The position numbers and the translations under genes are program-made. This document shows positions 16,746 through 26,777 of a stretch of DNA of 32,390 nt, in pieces; position 1 is the first letter of the stretch; every line of letters starts with the position of its first letter. The DNA is taken from positions 1-32,390 of the forward strand of contig CANFLL010000050.1 of assembly GCA_947447825.1 (NCBI GenBank), in the 5' to 3' direction. The notes beneath the pieces are model-generated. The model was not told where the DNA came from. It worked only from the letters and a program-made list of their open reading frames with translations, and searched no databases. This DNA comes from Chitinophagaceae bacterium (lineage in GTDB: Bacteria > Bacteroidota > Bacteroidia > Chitinophagales > Chitinophagaceae).

Positions 16746-17174
16746 TTTATAAATCCTTACTAAACTTTGGATAGACCTAGTTCTTTCTAGGGATGAAATA
16801 GGGCAATGCAAGTCTATTTAGAAAGAAGTTATTTTAAAAAAAATAAAACTTCCGAGAGATTCATTTTAGAATAAAGAAGCAACATTTCATAGCTTAAAAA
16901 CAAGGAAATAGGTTGACCAAGCCATTGAATCATCTACTTAATGGACTGCTTACAACTATTAATAAACCATATAAAGCTGGAGAGTTTGAACGTAGTGATC
17001 TGGCGAATGGTCACTCATTTATTACTTGCGCATCATTTTTACTTTTTCAAGGTTAATTAGAAATAAATGCATGACTTTTTGTTCCTAGCTTTCCGAATGA
17101 ATTATTAAGCGTAAGTGAAATAAAACAATCATTATTCAAAACAAGACTAATTACCCATCTAGGAATAATAAAAT

Positions 17175-17231
17175 ACTATATTAACATATAGGAAACGTAA
17201 ATCTTTAAAATTATATTAATATAGTAGAAAC
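17175..17231 (+). promoter_or_regulatory. Paired AT-rich sites upstream of xylB, possible operators
   Basis: Two related copies of A[CT]TATATTAA[CT]ATA, each followed by a GAAAC, begin at 17175 and 17210, 35 bp apart. The first contains CTATAT/ATATAG inverted around TAAC; the second is the palindrome TATATTAATATA (17212-17223). They lie ~75-130 bp before the xylulokinase start, with a possible -7 box TACTTTTA at about 17273. Regulator unknown. Confidence 0.4.
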
Positions 17232-17305
17232 AATACATAAAAAAGTGGTATCGAATTGGGGTTTGAGCAAATACTTTTACACCTCAAAATAAACGAATTA
17301 TTGCC

Positions 17306-18781
17306 ATGCTTTTATTAGGAATAGATATTGGTACTTCATCTATTAAAGTAGCGATTGTTGATGCAAATACCCAACAAACAATTACAACCGCTCAATACCC
17401 TGAAACAGAAACTTCAATTACTTCTTTACAAAATGGATGGGCAGAACAGGATCCTGAAATGTGGTGGCAACATGTTCAACAAGCCATCTTAAAAGTGAAT
17501 GCTTCTGGAAGTTATAACCCAAAAGACATTGCCGCAATTGGTATTGCTTACCAAATGCACGGATTGGTTTGTGTGGATAAACAGCAGAATGTGTTAAGGG
17601 ACAGCATAATTTGGTGTGATAGCCGTGCGGTGCCTTATGGTGATAAAGCTTTTGAAACAATAGGATTCGAGAAATGTCTTTCGCATTTATTGAACTCCCC
17701 TGGTAATTTCACAGCTAGTAAACTAGCTTGGGTGAAGGAAAATGAGCCCCATATTTTTGAACAAATAGACCAGGTGATGCTACCAGGTGACTTCATTGCG
17801 ATGAAGCTTACTGGAGCTGTAACAACTACCGCCTCTGCCCTATCCGAAGGAATATTTTGGGACTTTAAAAACAATGAAATATCAAAGGATATAATGGACT
17901 ATTTTGGTTTTCAAAGTTCAATTATACCTACTGTAAAAGATGTTTTTACAGAACATGGGTTATTGGGTGCTGAAATAGCCCAACACTTATCCCTAACAAA
18001 AAACATCCCAGTAACATACAAAGCAGGTGATCAACCAAATAACGCCTTATCGTTAAACGTATTTGAACCAGGAGAAGTGGCCGCAACGGCTGGCACATCT
18101 GGGGTAATTTATGGTGTTGGGGATACTTTGAGTTATGATAAACAGAGCCGGATAAACAGTTTTGCACACGTGAATCATACGGCTGACAAAACTAGAATTG
18201 GCACATTACTTTGTATTAATGGAACAGGAATTGCCAACAGCTTTACTAGAAAACTATTAGCGGCTAACCAATCTTATCCTCAGATTAATGAAGCCGCAAA
18301 ACAAATCACAATTGGGTCGGAAGGACTAACGGTTTTGCCTTTTGGTAACGGAGCAGAAAGAATTTTTAATAACAAAACCATTGGAGCTCATTACCTAAAT
18401 ATCAATTTTAATATTCATACAGAAGCACATATTTTCAGAGCAGTTCAAGAAGGAATAGCCTTTTCTTTTAGATACGGTCTAGATATTATGAAAGAAAACG
18501 GCATAACACCTTCAGTTATTCGTGCTGGCAAGGCTAACTTATTTTTGAGTGATGTGTTCATCAGTGCTTTTGTAAATGCCACGAATGTTCCTGTTGAATT
18601 ATATGAGGTTGATGGTAGTGTTGGGGCTGCTAAAGGAGCTGGTATTGGAGCTAAGATTTTTGCAAATGAAAAAGAAGCATTTGCTGATAACAAACCGCTC
18701 AATTTAATTGACCCCTCTGTTCATTTAGCATACAATGAGGAATTTGAGGGGTGGAAGAAGCTGCTTTTGAGGCAATTATGA
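17306..18781 (+). CDS. xylB: Xylulokinase
   Basis: 491 aa, normal for the family. FGGY kinase that phosphorylates D-xylulose to xylulose 5-phosphate in the cytoplasm, feeding the pentose phosphate pathway. The N-terminal ATPase-fold motif is LLLGIDIGTSSIKVAIVD. The xylulokinase-typical IGIAYQMHGLVCVD and IIWCDSRA follow. The C-terminal domain has the catalytic Asp loop AGDQPNNALS, GTSGVIYGVG, and GAAKGAGIGA near the end. It is the first gene of the xylose module, 82 bp ahead of xylose isomerase with no terminator between, so the two should be co-transcribed. Confidence 0.96.
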   Translation: MLLLGIDIGTSSIKVAIVDANTQQTITTAQYPETETSITSLQNGWAEQDPEMWWQHVQQAILKVNASGSYNPKDIAAIGIAYQMHGLVCVDKQQNVLRDSIIWCDSRAVPYGDKAFETIGFEKCLSHLLNSPGNFTASKLAWVKENEPHIFEQIDQVMLPGDFIAMKLTGAVTTTASALSEGIFWDFKNNEISKDIMDYFGFQSSIIPTVKDVFTEHGLLGAEIAQHLSLTKNIPVTYKAGDQPNNALSLNVFEPGEVAATAGTSGVIYGVGDTLSYDKQSRINSFAHVNHTADKTRIGTLLCINGTGIANSFTRKLLAANQSYPQINEAAKQITIGSEGLTVLPFGNGAERIFNNKTIGAHYLNINFNIHTEAHIFRAVQEGIAFSFRYGLDIMKENGITPSVIRAGKANLFLSDVFISAFVNATNVPVELYEVDGSVGAAKGAGIGAKIFANEKEAFADNKPLNLIDPSVHLAYNEEFEGWKKLLLRQL

Positions 18782-18863
18782 AAAATGAGATATGAAATTG
18801 GGATATATAAATTCAATCAAATTAATCATTAAAAACTAATCATTAAACATTTAAATAAAATAT

Positions 18864-20195
18864 ATGAGCACAGTAATTACGGGGGAGAACGAGTTTTTTA
18901 AAGGAATTGAACAAGTAAAGTTTGAAGGATTGGGAAGCGATAATCCACTTGCATTCCGTTGGTATGATGAAAACAGGATTGTGGCGGGCAAGCCTATGAA
19001 AGATTACCTGCGTTTTGCTGGTGCTTACTGGCATAGCTTCTGCGGCAGTGGTGCCGACCCTTTTGGTGAAGCTACCCATTTGTTTCCATGGAGCAAGAAA
19101 GCTGATCCTGTTGAAAGAGCTAAAGATAAAATGGATGCCGCATTTGAGTTTTTAACTAAAATGAACCTTCCTTTTTATTGTTTTCATGATGTGGATGTGG
19201 TGGATTATGGCAATGATATTGTAGAAAATGAAAGACGCTTGCAAGCGTTAGTTGCTTACGCTAAAGAAAAACAAGCTGCTAGTGGGGTTCAACTATTGTG
19301 GGGTACTGCCAATTTATTTTCTCATAGAAGATATATGAATGGTGCTTCTACTAATCCAGATTTTCATGTGTTAACGCATGGTGCTGCACAAGTTAAAGCA
19401 GCCATCGATGCAACAATCGAGCTAGGCGGTGGCGGTTATACCTTTTGGGGTGGTCGTGAAGGGTATATGAGTTTGCTGAACACAAATATGAAGCGTGAAC
19501 AAGAACATTTTGCTAAGTTCTTACATGCTTCTAAAGACTATGCAAGGACTAATGGTTTTAAAGGTGTATTCTTTATTGAACCAAAACCTTGTGAACCCAG
19601 TAAACATCAATATGATTATGACAGTGAAACAGTAATTGGTTTCTTACGCAAGTTTGATTTATTGAATGATTTTAAACTTAACCTAGAAGTTAACCATGCA
19701 ACTTTGGCTGGTCATACTTTTCAACACGAAGTTCAGATTGCAGTTGACAATGGCTTACTGGGAAGTATGGATGCGAATAGAGGAGACTATCAAAATGGTT
19801 GGGATACTGACCAATTTCCTAACAATATCAATGAATTAGTTGAAACTATGTTGGTAGTATTAGAGGGAGGTGGCTTGAAAGGTGGGGGCATTAATTTCGA
19901 TGCTAAAATCAGAAGAAACAGCACTGACCCTGCCGATTTGTTCTATGCTCATGTTGGTGGAATGGATACGTTTGCAAGGGCATTGATTGTTGCAGATGAA
20001 ATTTTGACTAAATCAGATTATAAAAAAATTCGCACCGAAAGATATGCCTCTTTTGATACAGGAGCAGGTAAAGCTTTTGAAGAAGGAAAGTTATCGTTGG
20101 AAGATTTGCGTGCTTATGCCATTGAAAATGGAGAGCCAGCAACTATTAGTGGCAAACAGGAGTACTTAGAGAACATTATTAATCGTTTCATTTAA
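18864..20195 (+). CDS. xylA: Xylose isomerase
   Basis: 443 aa, the length of class II xylose isomerases. Interconverts D-xylose and D-xylulose in the cytoplasm with two divalent metal ions. Family signatures run end to end: [56 protein letters not shown] with the catalytic His, [30 protein letters not shown] with metal-binding Glu, [37 protein letters not shown], and [13 protein letters not shown]. It follows xylB, an order common in Bacteroidetes xylose loci, and ends at a hairpin terminator. No xylR regulator lies within the window. Confidence 0.98.
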   Translation: MSTVITGENEFFKGIEQVKFEGLGSDNPLAFRWYDENRIVAGKPMKDYLRFAGAYWHSFCGSGADPFGEATHLFPWSKKADPVERAKDKMDAAFEFLTKMNLPFYCFHDVDVVDYGNDIVENERRLQALVAYAKEKQAASGVQLLWGTANLFSHRRYMNGASTNPDFHVLTHGAAQVKAAIDATIELGGGGYTFWGGREGYMSLLNTNMKREQEHFAKFLHASKDYARTNGFKGVFFIEPKPCEPSKHQYDYDSETVIGFLRKFDLLNDFKLNLEVNHATLAGHTFQHEVQIAVDNGLLGSMDANRGDYQNGWDTDQFPNNINELVETMLVVLEGGGLKGGGINFDAKIRRNSTDPADLFYAHVGGMDTFARALIVADEILTKSDYKKIRTERYASFDTGAGKAFEEGKLSLEDLRAYAIENGEPATISGKQEYLENIINRFI

Positions 20196-20202
20196 TAAAA
20201 TG

Positions 20203-20238
20203 GGCCAGTAATTGAGTTTACTGGCCTATTATTTTTTA
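20203..20238 (+). terminator. Intrinsic terminator after xylA
   Basis: GGCCAGTAA (20203-20211) pairs with TTACTGGCC (20218-20226) over a 6-nt loop, followed by TATTATTTTTT. It suggests that xylBA and the symporter are separate or only partly read-through units. Confidence 0.85.
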
Positions 20239-20253
20239 TGAAAACTACAAATG

Positions 20254-20287
20254 TTTGCATTACACTTGTTAGAACCTTATATATTTG
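20254..20287 (+). promoter_or_regulatory. Promoter of the symporter gene
   Basis: TTTG (20254-20257), a 22-nt spacer, and TATATTTG (20280-20287) fit the Bacteroidetes TTTG/TAnnTTTG promoter, slightly wider than the usual ~19-nt spacing. The ATG is at 20346. Confidence 0.55.
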
Positions 20288-20345
20288 TGCGATAACGTTG
20301 TAATTATATTCAATTAACATTTAAACATCTTCTAACTTCTGCCGC

Positions 20346-22037
20346 ATGAACAAATTAGCATCACAGGATTACATTGTATTTTTAGTTTATTTCATTGGTG
20401 TTGCCTCTTATGGCTACTGGGTGTACAATCGTAAGAAAAAGGAAGCCACAAGTGCTTCTCACGACTATTTTTTAGCTGAAGGTTCTCTAACTTGGTGGGC
20501 AATCGGCACGTCATTAATTGCTTCAAACATTTCATCTGAGCAATTTATTGCCATGAGTGGTAATGGGTTTAAAATGGGCTTAGCTATTTCTGCTTATGAG
20601 TGGATGGCTGCGGCCACATTGATGATTGTTGCCATATTCTTCATTCCTGTATATCTTAAAAACAAGATATATACAATGCCGCAGTTTCTTAGCACTCGCT
20701 ACAACAGTACGGTTGCGATGATAATGGCGGTTTTTTGGTTGTTACTGTATGTAATAGTAAATCTTACTTCCATTCTATACTTAGGCGCATTAGCTATCAG
20801 CAGTATATCTGGCATTAACCAATATGTATGTATGTATGGATTGGCAATATTTGCTATTATTATTGCATTAGGCGGTATGAAAGTTATTGGGTTTACTGAT
20901 GTTATTCAAGTATTCTTTTTGATATTAGGGGGTTTAGTAACTACTTATTTAGCGCTTGACCTTGTAGCACAACAATACGGCACCACAGGAGTTATCAATG
21001 GTTTTAAACTAATGATGGATAACTCCAACGATCATTTTCACATGATATTGAAAAAAGACAACCCAAATTTCCCTAGTTTACCAGGCTTAACGGTATTGTT
21101 GGGTGGTATGTGGATTGTGAACTTGAACTATTGGGGTTGTAACCAGTATATTACACAACGTGCTTTGGGTGCTGATTTGAAGACTGCACGAGGAGGTATA
21201 TTGTTTGCAGCCTTCCTTAAGTTATTGATGCCCGTGATAGTTGTATTACCTGGTATTGCAGCTTATGCTTTGAACCAAAAAGGTTATTTCTCTCATCATG
21301 AATTGATGGACGCAACTGGTGAAGTTGTTGGTGACAAAGCATATCCTACATTACTTAACTTGTTGCCTGTTGGTTTTAAAGGCTTGTCGGTAGCTGCTTT
21401 AACGGCTGCTATTGTGGCTTCATTAGCTGGCAAGGCAAACAGTATTGCTACTATTTTTACGCTAGACATCTATCAAAAGAAAATTAAACCACTAGCTACA
21501 GAAAATGAGTTGGTTAAAACAGGTAAATTAACGGTTTTGGGTGCAATGATTATTGGTTGTATCATTTCTCCATTCTTAGGAATAGACAAAAAAGGTGGTT
21601 TTGATTTTATACAAGAGTACACAGGGTTTGTAAGTCCTGGTATTTTTGCTATGTTTATACTAGGGTTCTTTTGGAAAAAAACTACTTCAAACGCAGCATT
21701 ATTTGCTACTGTGGGAGGGTTTTTATTATCGGTTCTGTTCAAGTTTATGCCAACGTTTGTTAACCTTGAATTTTTAAATTCTGTTGGTTTATCTACTTTA
21801 GTGAAACAAGAAAATGGAACATCATTGTTTGAAATACCTTTCTTAGACAGAATGGGGCTAGTATTTGTTATCAGTATTGCAGTGATGTATGTGATTAGCA
21901 TGATTGAAAGCAGAAAAGGCACCAAAGTTCATGGCTTGGAAGTGGATACTACTATGTTTAAAACAACAAATGCTTTTGCAGTTGGTGCATTAATCATCGT
22001 TGGTGTTTTAACAGCATTATATACCTTCTTTTGGTAA
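20346..22037 (+). CDS. Sodium/solute symporter (SSS family), probable xylose/sugar transporter
   Basis: 563 aa with about 14 hydrophobic membrane segments. SSS-family signatures: SHDYFLAEGSLTWWAIGTSLIASNISSEQFIAMSG at the start (the vSGLT-type unwound first helix and sodium site), YTMPQFLSTRYN, and later NLNYWGCNQYITQRALGA, KLLMPVIVVLPGIAAYAL, and VAALTAAIVASLAGKANSIATIFTLDIYQ. It should import sugar with Na+ across the inner membrane. Its position directly after xylBA, in the same direction, makes xylose the likely substrate, but sequence cannot exclude another sugar. It has its own promoter and ends at a bidirectional terminator. Confidence 0.9.
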   Translation: MNKLASQDYIVFLVYFIGVASYGYWVYNRKKKEATSASHDYFLAEGSLTWWAIGTSLIASNISSEQFIAMSGNGFKMGLAISAYEWMAAATLMIVAIFFIPVYLKNKIYTMPQFLSTRYNSTVAMIMAVFWLLLYVIVNLTSILYLGALAISSISGINQYVCMYGLAIFAIIIALGGMKVIGFTDVIQVFFLILGGLVTTYLALDLVAQQYGTTGVINGFKLMMDNSNDHFHMILKKDNPNFPSLPGLTVLLGGMWIVNLNYWGCNQYITQRALGADLKTARGGILFAAFLKLLMPVIVVLPGIAAYALNQKGYFSHHELMDATGEVVGDKAYPTLLNLLPVGFKGLSVAALTAAIVASLAGKANSIATIFTLDIYQKKIKPLATENELVKTGKLTVLGAMIIGCIISPFLGIDKKGGFDFIQEYTGFVSPGIFAMFILGFFWKKTTSNAALFATVGGFLLSVLFKFMPTFVNLEFLNSVGLSTLVKQENGTSLFEIPFLDRMGLVFVISIAVMYVISMIESRKGTKVHGLEVDTTMFKTTNAFAVGALIIVGVLTALYTFFW

Positions 22038-22054
22038 GAACAAGTTGGTTTAAC

Positions 22055-22103
22055 ATATAAAAAAAGGCTTTCTCAATTTGTTTGAGAAAGCCTTTTTTTA
22101 TAT
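22055..22103. terminator. Bidirectional terminator between convergent genes
   Basis: A 22-bp perfect stem around a 5-nt loop: GGCTTTCTCAA (22066-22076) with TTGAGAAAGCC (22082-22092), flanked by seven A and seven T, extended by ATAT arms. It serves the symporter (plus) and the MBL gene (minus). Confidence 0.92.
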
Positions 22104-22104
22104 A

Positions 22105-22125
22105 TTAAAAGTTGAAAGTTGAGAA
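22105..22125. repeat. Heptamer repeat, 3 units
   Basis: TTAAAAG, TTGAAAG and TTGAGAA: the same 7-nt family as 893-941, directly after the bidirectional terminator. Confidence 0.6.
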
Positions 22126-22168
22126 TCAAACAAAGAGTAGAGAGGTCTAACAACATTCATAACTTATA

Positions 22169-23572
22169 CTATCTCAACCAGAATTCCTCATGTAATTTAG
22201 GGATTTCTACATCTGCAAAACCTTTCTTCGATAATCTTTCTCGAAATTCTTGTTGTACTTCATATTCTCCATGAACAATGAAGAACTTACTTACTTTCTT
22301 AGCATCTTGGCAAGAAAGAAACTGGCATAAATCATCATAATCGCCATGTGCACTGAGGCTTCGCATAATCCTAACATCAGCAACTACCTTATGTTCCTCG
22401 CCATATATCCGAACCTTTTTAGCTCCATTCATTAACTTCCCACCCAAAGAAAAAGGTTCACAATAACCTACAATTAAAATAGTGTTCTTTTTATTGTCAA
22501 TATTATTGGCAATATGGTGTTTAATTCTTCCTGCATCAGCCATTCCGCTTGCAGCTAAAATGACACAAGGACTACTCAAGAAATTAAGTCCTTTACTTTC
22601 TTCAACACTTGATGTAAATGTTAACCCTGGAAAATCGAATGGGTCTTCATCTATTTGCATTAACTTATGAATTCTAGCATTAAAATACTTCGAGAATTCC
22701 TTTACAATCTCTGTAACCTTTGAACTCAAAGGGCTATCTACAAATACTTTCACCTTCGGCATTCTTTTCTCAAGTACCAATTGATTCATGTAATAAAGCA
22801 ATTCCTGCGTTCTTCCTACACTAAATGATGGAATTATTAAGTTACCTTTTTTGTGAACACATGTTTCCTCAATCCAGTGGTGAAGTGTTTGGATAGTGTC
22901 ATTAATTGGGTCGTGCAAACTATTACCATAAGTACTTTCACAAATGATATAATCTGCTTGTGGAAATACTGATGGAGACCTCAAAATAACATCTCTATAT
23001 CGTCCTACATCACCAGAAAAAGCCAAATGCTTTTCGCTTTCATTTTCCTTTAACAAAAGATTAACCACTGCACTACCTATGATATGTCCTGCATCTGTAA
23101 ACAACACACTTACTTCCTCACAAATTTTTGTCCACTCTCCATACTCAACCGTTACAAACAAACTCAAAGCTGCTTTTACATCATCCTGAGTGTAAAGTGG
23201 TTGTACTTGTGGCAAGCCCGAAATCTTTCTTTTTTTGTTGATATATGCAGTATCATCCCGTTGAATAACAGCAGAGTCTTCTAAGAGTGCGGCAGCCAAT
23301 GCGGCAGTAGCAGATGTGCAATGAATAGTGCCATTAAATCCCTCCTTCACGAGTTTTGGAATTAGTCCAGAATGATCGATGTGAGCATGTGAAAGAATCA
23401 AGTAATCAATTTCTGATGGTACAAAACCAAATTGTGCATTTAAGGCATTTGTTGCTTGTCCCATACCCTGAAATAATCCACAATCCAATAAAATTTGTTT
23501 GTTATTACTAAGTGTCAAGAGGTGCTTAGAACCAGTAACAGTTCGCGAAGCACCATGAAATGAAATCTTCAT
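22169..23572 (-). CDS. MBL-fold beta-CASP ribonuclease-like protein
   Basis: 467 aa from the ATG at 23572, giving MKISFHGASRTVTGS, the standard start of this family; a longer reading would add 16 unconserved residues. The metallo-beta-lactamase motif HAHIDH is at 62-67 (SHAHIDHSG). Further metal ligands are in FTDAGHIIGSA and AFSGDVGRY. The beta-CASP insert has ICESTYGNSLH, IPSFSVGRTQELLYYM, FVDSPLSSKVTEI and a VILAASGMADAGRIKHHIANNI block. The C-terminal RMMBL part has VADVRIMRSLSAHGDYDDL with the last His ligand, and FIVHGE near the end. These proteins are zinc-dependent RNA endo/exonucleases of the CPSF-73/TTHA0252 type; the RNA target is unknown here. Convergent with the symporter and divergent from the next gene. 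Confidence 0.93.
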   Translation of the reverse strand: MKISFHGASRTVTGSKHLLTLSNNKQILLDCGLFQGMGQATNALNAQFGFVPSEIDYLILSHAHIDHSGLIPKLVKEGFNGTIHCTSATAALAAALLEDSAVIQRDDTAYINKKRKISGLPQVQPLYTQDDVKAALSLFVTVEYGEWTKICEEVSVLFTDAGHIIGSAVVNLLLKENESEKHLAFSGDVGRYRDVILRSPSVFPQADYIICESTYGNSLHDPINDTIQTLHHWIEETCVHKKGNLIIPSFSVGRTQELLYYMNQLVLEKRMPKVKVFVDSPLSSKVTEIVKEFSKYFNARIHKLMQIDEDPFDFPGLTFTSSVEESKGLNFLSSPCVILAASGMADAGRIKHHIANNIDNKKNTILIVGYCEPFSLGGKLMNGAKKVRIYGEEHKVVADVRIMRSLSAHGDYDDLCQFLSCQDAKKVSKFFIVHGEYEVQQEFRERLSKKGFADVEIPKLHEEFWLR

Positions 23573-23852
23573 ACGAAAGCAATTTGTTGAACAATAAATA
23601 TACAACTTTTGCTTATTCAAAAAAGAGGATTAAAACAGGATGCATTATGTTCTGAGCATTAAACCACCAAAAGAAAATTGATATAATGAGTTATTAATTT
23701 TAGAAGATTTCAGATTACTTTCCTTTTGATATGATATCTTCACTGAGTTGTAACCATTATTCATATTTCATTTCTCACAAATAGTACTATACATTTCCCT
23801 TTCCATTTCTCTGTAGCATTAATTACATTTGCAATCTTCAAAAAGAAAAAGG
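23573..23852. promoter_or_regulatory. Divergent promoter region
   Basis: 280 bp between the MBL gene (minus) and the D-2-hydroxyacid dehydrogenase (plus). TACATTTG at 23824-23831 is a good -7 box for the plus gene, 21 nt before its ATG at 23853. On the minus strand TATATTTA lies ~30 nt before the MBL start and may serve that gene. No other structure seen. Confidence 0.5.
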
Positions 23853-26777
23853 ATGGCATTAGATTTTAAACAACTGAGGAGTAAAATACAAGGAGATTTA
23901 TTTACTGACAATACCATAAGAACTTTATATGCTACTGATGCATCGGCATACAGAGAGATGCCACTGGCTGTTGCCATCCCTAAATCGGAAGAAGACATAC
24001 TGGCATTAATTAAATTTGCTGCTGAGAATAAAACATCTGTCATCCCTCGTACCGCAGGAACTTCATTGGCTGGTCAAGTAGTGGGCAATGGGATTATTGT
24101 AGATGTATCTAAACATTTCACCAAGATATTAGATCTAAATAAAGAAGAACATTGGGTGCGTGTTCAACCTGGTGTGATACGCGATGAACTGAATATGTTC
24201 CTGAAACCTCATGGACTATTCTTTGGTCCAGAAACTTCTACGGCTAATAGAGCTATGATTGGGGGAATGGTGGGCAATAATTCTTGCGGCTCTAATTCGG
24301 TTGTTTATAGAAGTACCAGAGAGCATTTACTAGAAGTGAAAGCCATTTTGAGCGATGGTACCAAGGTGATATTTGGGGCTTTGAACCTCGATGAGTTTCA
24401 TGCTAAGTGCGAACTAGATTCGTTAGAGGGGAATATTTATAAGAAAATTAGAAGTATACTAAGCAATTACGAAGTACAAGAAGAGATAAGAAAAGAATTT
24501 CCTAAGAAGTCTGTAGAACGCAGAAATACAGGTTATGCAGTAGATATGTTGTTAGAGACAGCACCTTTTACTGCCGGATCAGAGGACTTTAACTTTTGTA
24601 AACTGATTGCAGGCTCGGAAGGAACTTTGGCTTTTTTAACCGAGATAAAACTAAACGTAAGTCCTTTGCCACCTAAGGAAGTGGGTTTGCTCTGTGTGCA
24701 TTTTAATAATGTAGATGAGGCTTTGCGCGCTAACTTAATTGGACTAAAATATAAGCCTAGTGCAAGTGAACTAATAGATCATTACATTTTGGAATGTACA
24801 AAAGAAAACATTGAACAAAGTAAGAATCGCTTTTTTGTTCAAGGTGATCCAGGAGCTATCTTAGTAATTGAATTTTGTAGGGATAATAGAGAAGAGATAG
24901 CTGAAATATGCAAAAAAGTAGAGGCAGACATGCGTGCCAGCAATTTAGGTTACCATTTCCCCTTATTATATGGTGCTGATAGCAAAAAGATTTGGAGTTT
25001 AAGAAAGGCTGGTTTGGGCTTGTTGAGCAATTTGCCTGGTGATGAAAAGGCTGTTCCTGTAATTGAAGACACTACTGTGGATGTGCATGATTTACCAGCT
25101 TTCATAAGAGAGTTTAATGAAATATTGGCAAAGGACAATTTGTATTCTGTGCACTATGCACACGCAGGAAGTGGTGAAATCCATCTGCGCCCAATAATCA
25201 ATTTAAAAACAGTAGAAGGTAATAAACAGTTTAGAAAGATTGCCGAAGAGATAGCCACTTTAGTTAAGAAATATAAAGGTTCATTGAGTGGAGAACACGG
25301 TGACGGACGATTGCGAGGGGAGTTCATTAAGCAAATGGTGGGTGAAAAGAATTATGCTTTATTGAAAGAAGTGAAGAAAACTTTCGACCCCAACAATACC
25401 TTCAATCCAAATAAGATTGTTGATACCCCCCCTATGGATACAATGTTGCGCTATGTGCCAGGGCAGCAAACACCTGCTTTTAAAACTTATTTCAGATATC
25501 ATAACCAAGATGTTTTACAGCATGCTGAGCAATGCAATGGATCTGGAGATTGCAGAAAAACAGAATTGTCTGGCGGCACCATGTGTCCGTCTTTTATGGC
25601 TACCCGTAACGAAAAAGATACAACAAGGGCAAGAGCAAACATATTGAGAGAGTTTTTAACGAACTCCGCACAGACCAACCGCTTTAACCACAAAGAGATT
25701 AAAGAAGTGATGGATTTATGCTTAAGTTGTAAAGGCTGCAAATCGGAATGTCCTTCAAATGTAGATATGGCAAAGCTTAAAGCAGAGTTCTTGCAGCATT
25801 ACCATGATGCTAATGGCGTTCCTTTTAGGTCGCAGTTGATTGCTAATTTTAGCACCTCGGCCAAGCTTGGTTCAATTGCACCAGGCGTTTACAACTATAT
25901 GATGAAGCAACCTTTCATCAGCAAGACTATCAAGAAAGTAATAGGTTTTGCGCCAGAAAGATCAATGCCGCTATTGCATACTGAAACCCTACTTAGATGG
26001 GATGAGAAGAGACAGAAAGGTGTAAAAGAGAAGACGAATAGCAAAACTGTATATTTATTTTGCGATGAGTTCACCAATTTTAATGACACACCAATTGGCA
26101 TAAAAACGATTCTTCTATTAGAACATTTGGGCTATCAGGTTATTATACCCTATCATTTAGATAGTGGGCGCGCACCAATATCGAAGGGATTATTAAAGAA
26201 AGCAAAACACTTTGCTAACGGAAACGTACAATTATTGTATCCATTGGTTAGCGCAGATAAGCCACTAATTGGCGTTGAACCTTCCGCAATATTGTCTTTC
26301 AGGGATGAATATCCTGATTTAGTTGATGACGAATTGCATACCCAAGCAATTGAATTAGCGAAGCATGTATTTATGATTGATGAATTTATTGCCAACCAAA
26401 TAGACAAAGGCAACATCAAACAGGAACAATTTACTACTGCTTCTAAGGAGATAAAATTGCATGGTCATTGCCAGCAAAAATCTGTTGGGGCGTTGAGTAA
26501 TACAGTCAAGGTTTTATCATTTCCTAAAAACTATAAAGTTGAAACTATTCCTTCGGGCTGTTGCGGCATGGCGGGCTCATTTGGTTATGAGAAAGAACAT
26601 TACGAATTATCAGTTCAGGTTAGCGAATTGGTGTTGATGCCTTTTGTTCGTAAGCAACCAGAGAGCGTGATTATAGCTGCTCCTGGCACTAGCTGTCGTC
26701 ACCAAATTAAGGATGGAGCACAAAGAGTAGCCTTGCATCCGGTGGAGGTTCTTTATGATGCGTTGAATAAAAAGTGA
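23853..26777 (+). CDS. FAD-linked oxidase/Fe-S protein, D-2-hydroxyacid (lactate- or hydroxyglutarate-type) dehydrogenase
   Basis: 974 aa from the ATG at 23853; an upstream TTG reading would overlap the -7 box and is rejected. Three modules are fused. First, a GlcD-type FAD-binding domain (~50-230) with IPRTAGTSLAGQVVG, VRVQPGV and GGMVGNNSCGSNS. Then the FAD-oxidase C-terminal domain (~265-540) with SVHYAHAGSGEIHLRP and GEHGDGRLRG. Then a GlpC/CCG-type iron-sulfur part: CNGSGDCRKT...MCPS and CLSCKGCKSECP supply eight Cys for two 4Fe-4S clusters, and HGHCQQKS and GCCGMAGSFG are the CCG cluster ligands. Such fusions (YdiJ/D-LDH-like) oxidise D-lactate, D-2-hydroxyglutarate or similar acids and pass electrons on at the membrane. 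Substrate cannot be fixed from sequence. It is monocistronic; no lactate permease is near. Confidence 0.9.
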   Translation: MALDFKQLRSKIQGDLFTDNTIRTLYATDASAYREMPLAVAIPKSEEDILALIKFAAENKTSVIPRTAGTSLAGQVVGNGIIVDVSKHFTKILDLNKEEHWVRVQPGVIRDELNMFLKPHGLFFGPETSTANRAMIGGMVGNNSCGSNSVVYRSTREHLLEVKAILSDGTKVIFGALNLDEFHAKCELDSLEGNIYKKIRSILSNYEVQEEIRKEFPKKSVERRNTGYAVDMLLETAPFTAGSEDFNFCKLIAGSEGTLAFLTEIKLNVSPLPPKEVGLLCVHFNNVDEALRANLIGLKYKPSASELIDHYILECTKENIEQSKNRFFVQGDPGAILVIEFCRDNREEIAEICKKVEADMRASNLGYHFPLLYGADSKKIWSLRKAGLGLLSNLPGDEKAVPVIEDTTVDVHDLPAFIREFNEILAKDNLYSVHYAHAGSGEIHLRPIINLKTVEGNKQFRKIAEEIATLVKKYKGSLSGEHGDGRLRGEFIKQMVGEKNYALLKEVKKTFDPNNTFNPNKIVDTPPMDTMLRYVPGQQTPAFKTYFRYHNQDVLQHAEQCNGSGDCRKTELSGGTMCPSFMATRNEKDTTRARANILREFLTNSAQTNRFNHKEIKEVMDLCLSCKGCKSECPSNVDMAKLKAEFLQHYHDANGVPFRSQLIANFSTSAKLGSIAPGVYNYMMKQPFISKTIKKVIGFAPERSMPLLHTETLLRWDEKRQKGVKEKTNSKTVYLFCDEFTNFNDTPIGIKTILLLEHLGYQVIIPYHLDSGRAPISKGLLKKAKHFANGNVQLLYPLVSADKPLIGVEPSAILSFRDEYPDLVDDELHTQAIELAKHVFMIDEFIANQIDKGNIKQEQFTTASKEIKLHGHCQQKSVGALSNTVKVLSFPKNYKVETIPSGCCGMAGSFGYEKEHYELSVQVSELVLMPFVRKQPESVIIAAPGTSCRHQIKDGAQRVALHPVEVLYDALNKK

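Larger units (their letters stand above)
16116..17305. other. Long divergent intergenic region dominated by a tandem array
   Basis: 1.2 kb between the galactanase start (minus) and xylulokinase (plus). It contains the 21-nt array at 16326-16745 and, near xylB, two related AT-rich sites at 17175-17231. The rest (16197-16325 and 16746-17174) shows no gene-like frame and no RNA gene that I recognise. Confidence 0.6.

Noticed and set aside
16376-16763. Two overlapping plus-strand reading frames with heptad repeats (WIYTSAK; GFIRVLN)
   Set aside because: They follow directly from a 21-nt tandem repeat in which stops are rare; no promoter or ribosome site, and both frames cannot be real. Kept only as a repeat, with coding left as a test in the findings.
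21473-21925. Minus-strand 150-codon frame opposite the symporter
   Set aside because: Antisense shadow of membrane-segment codons.
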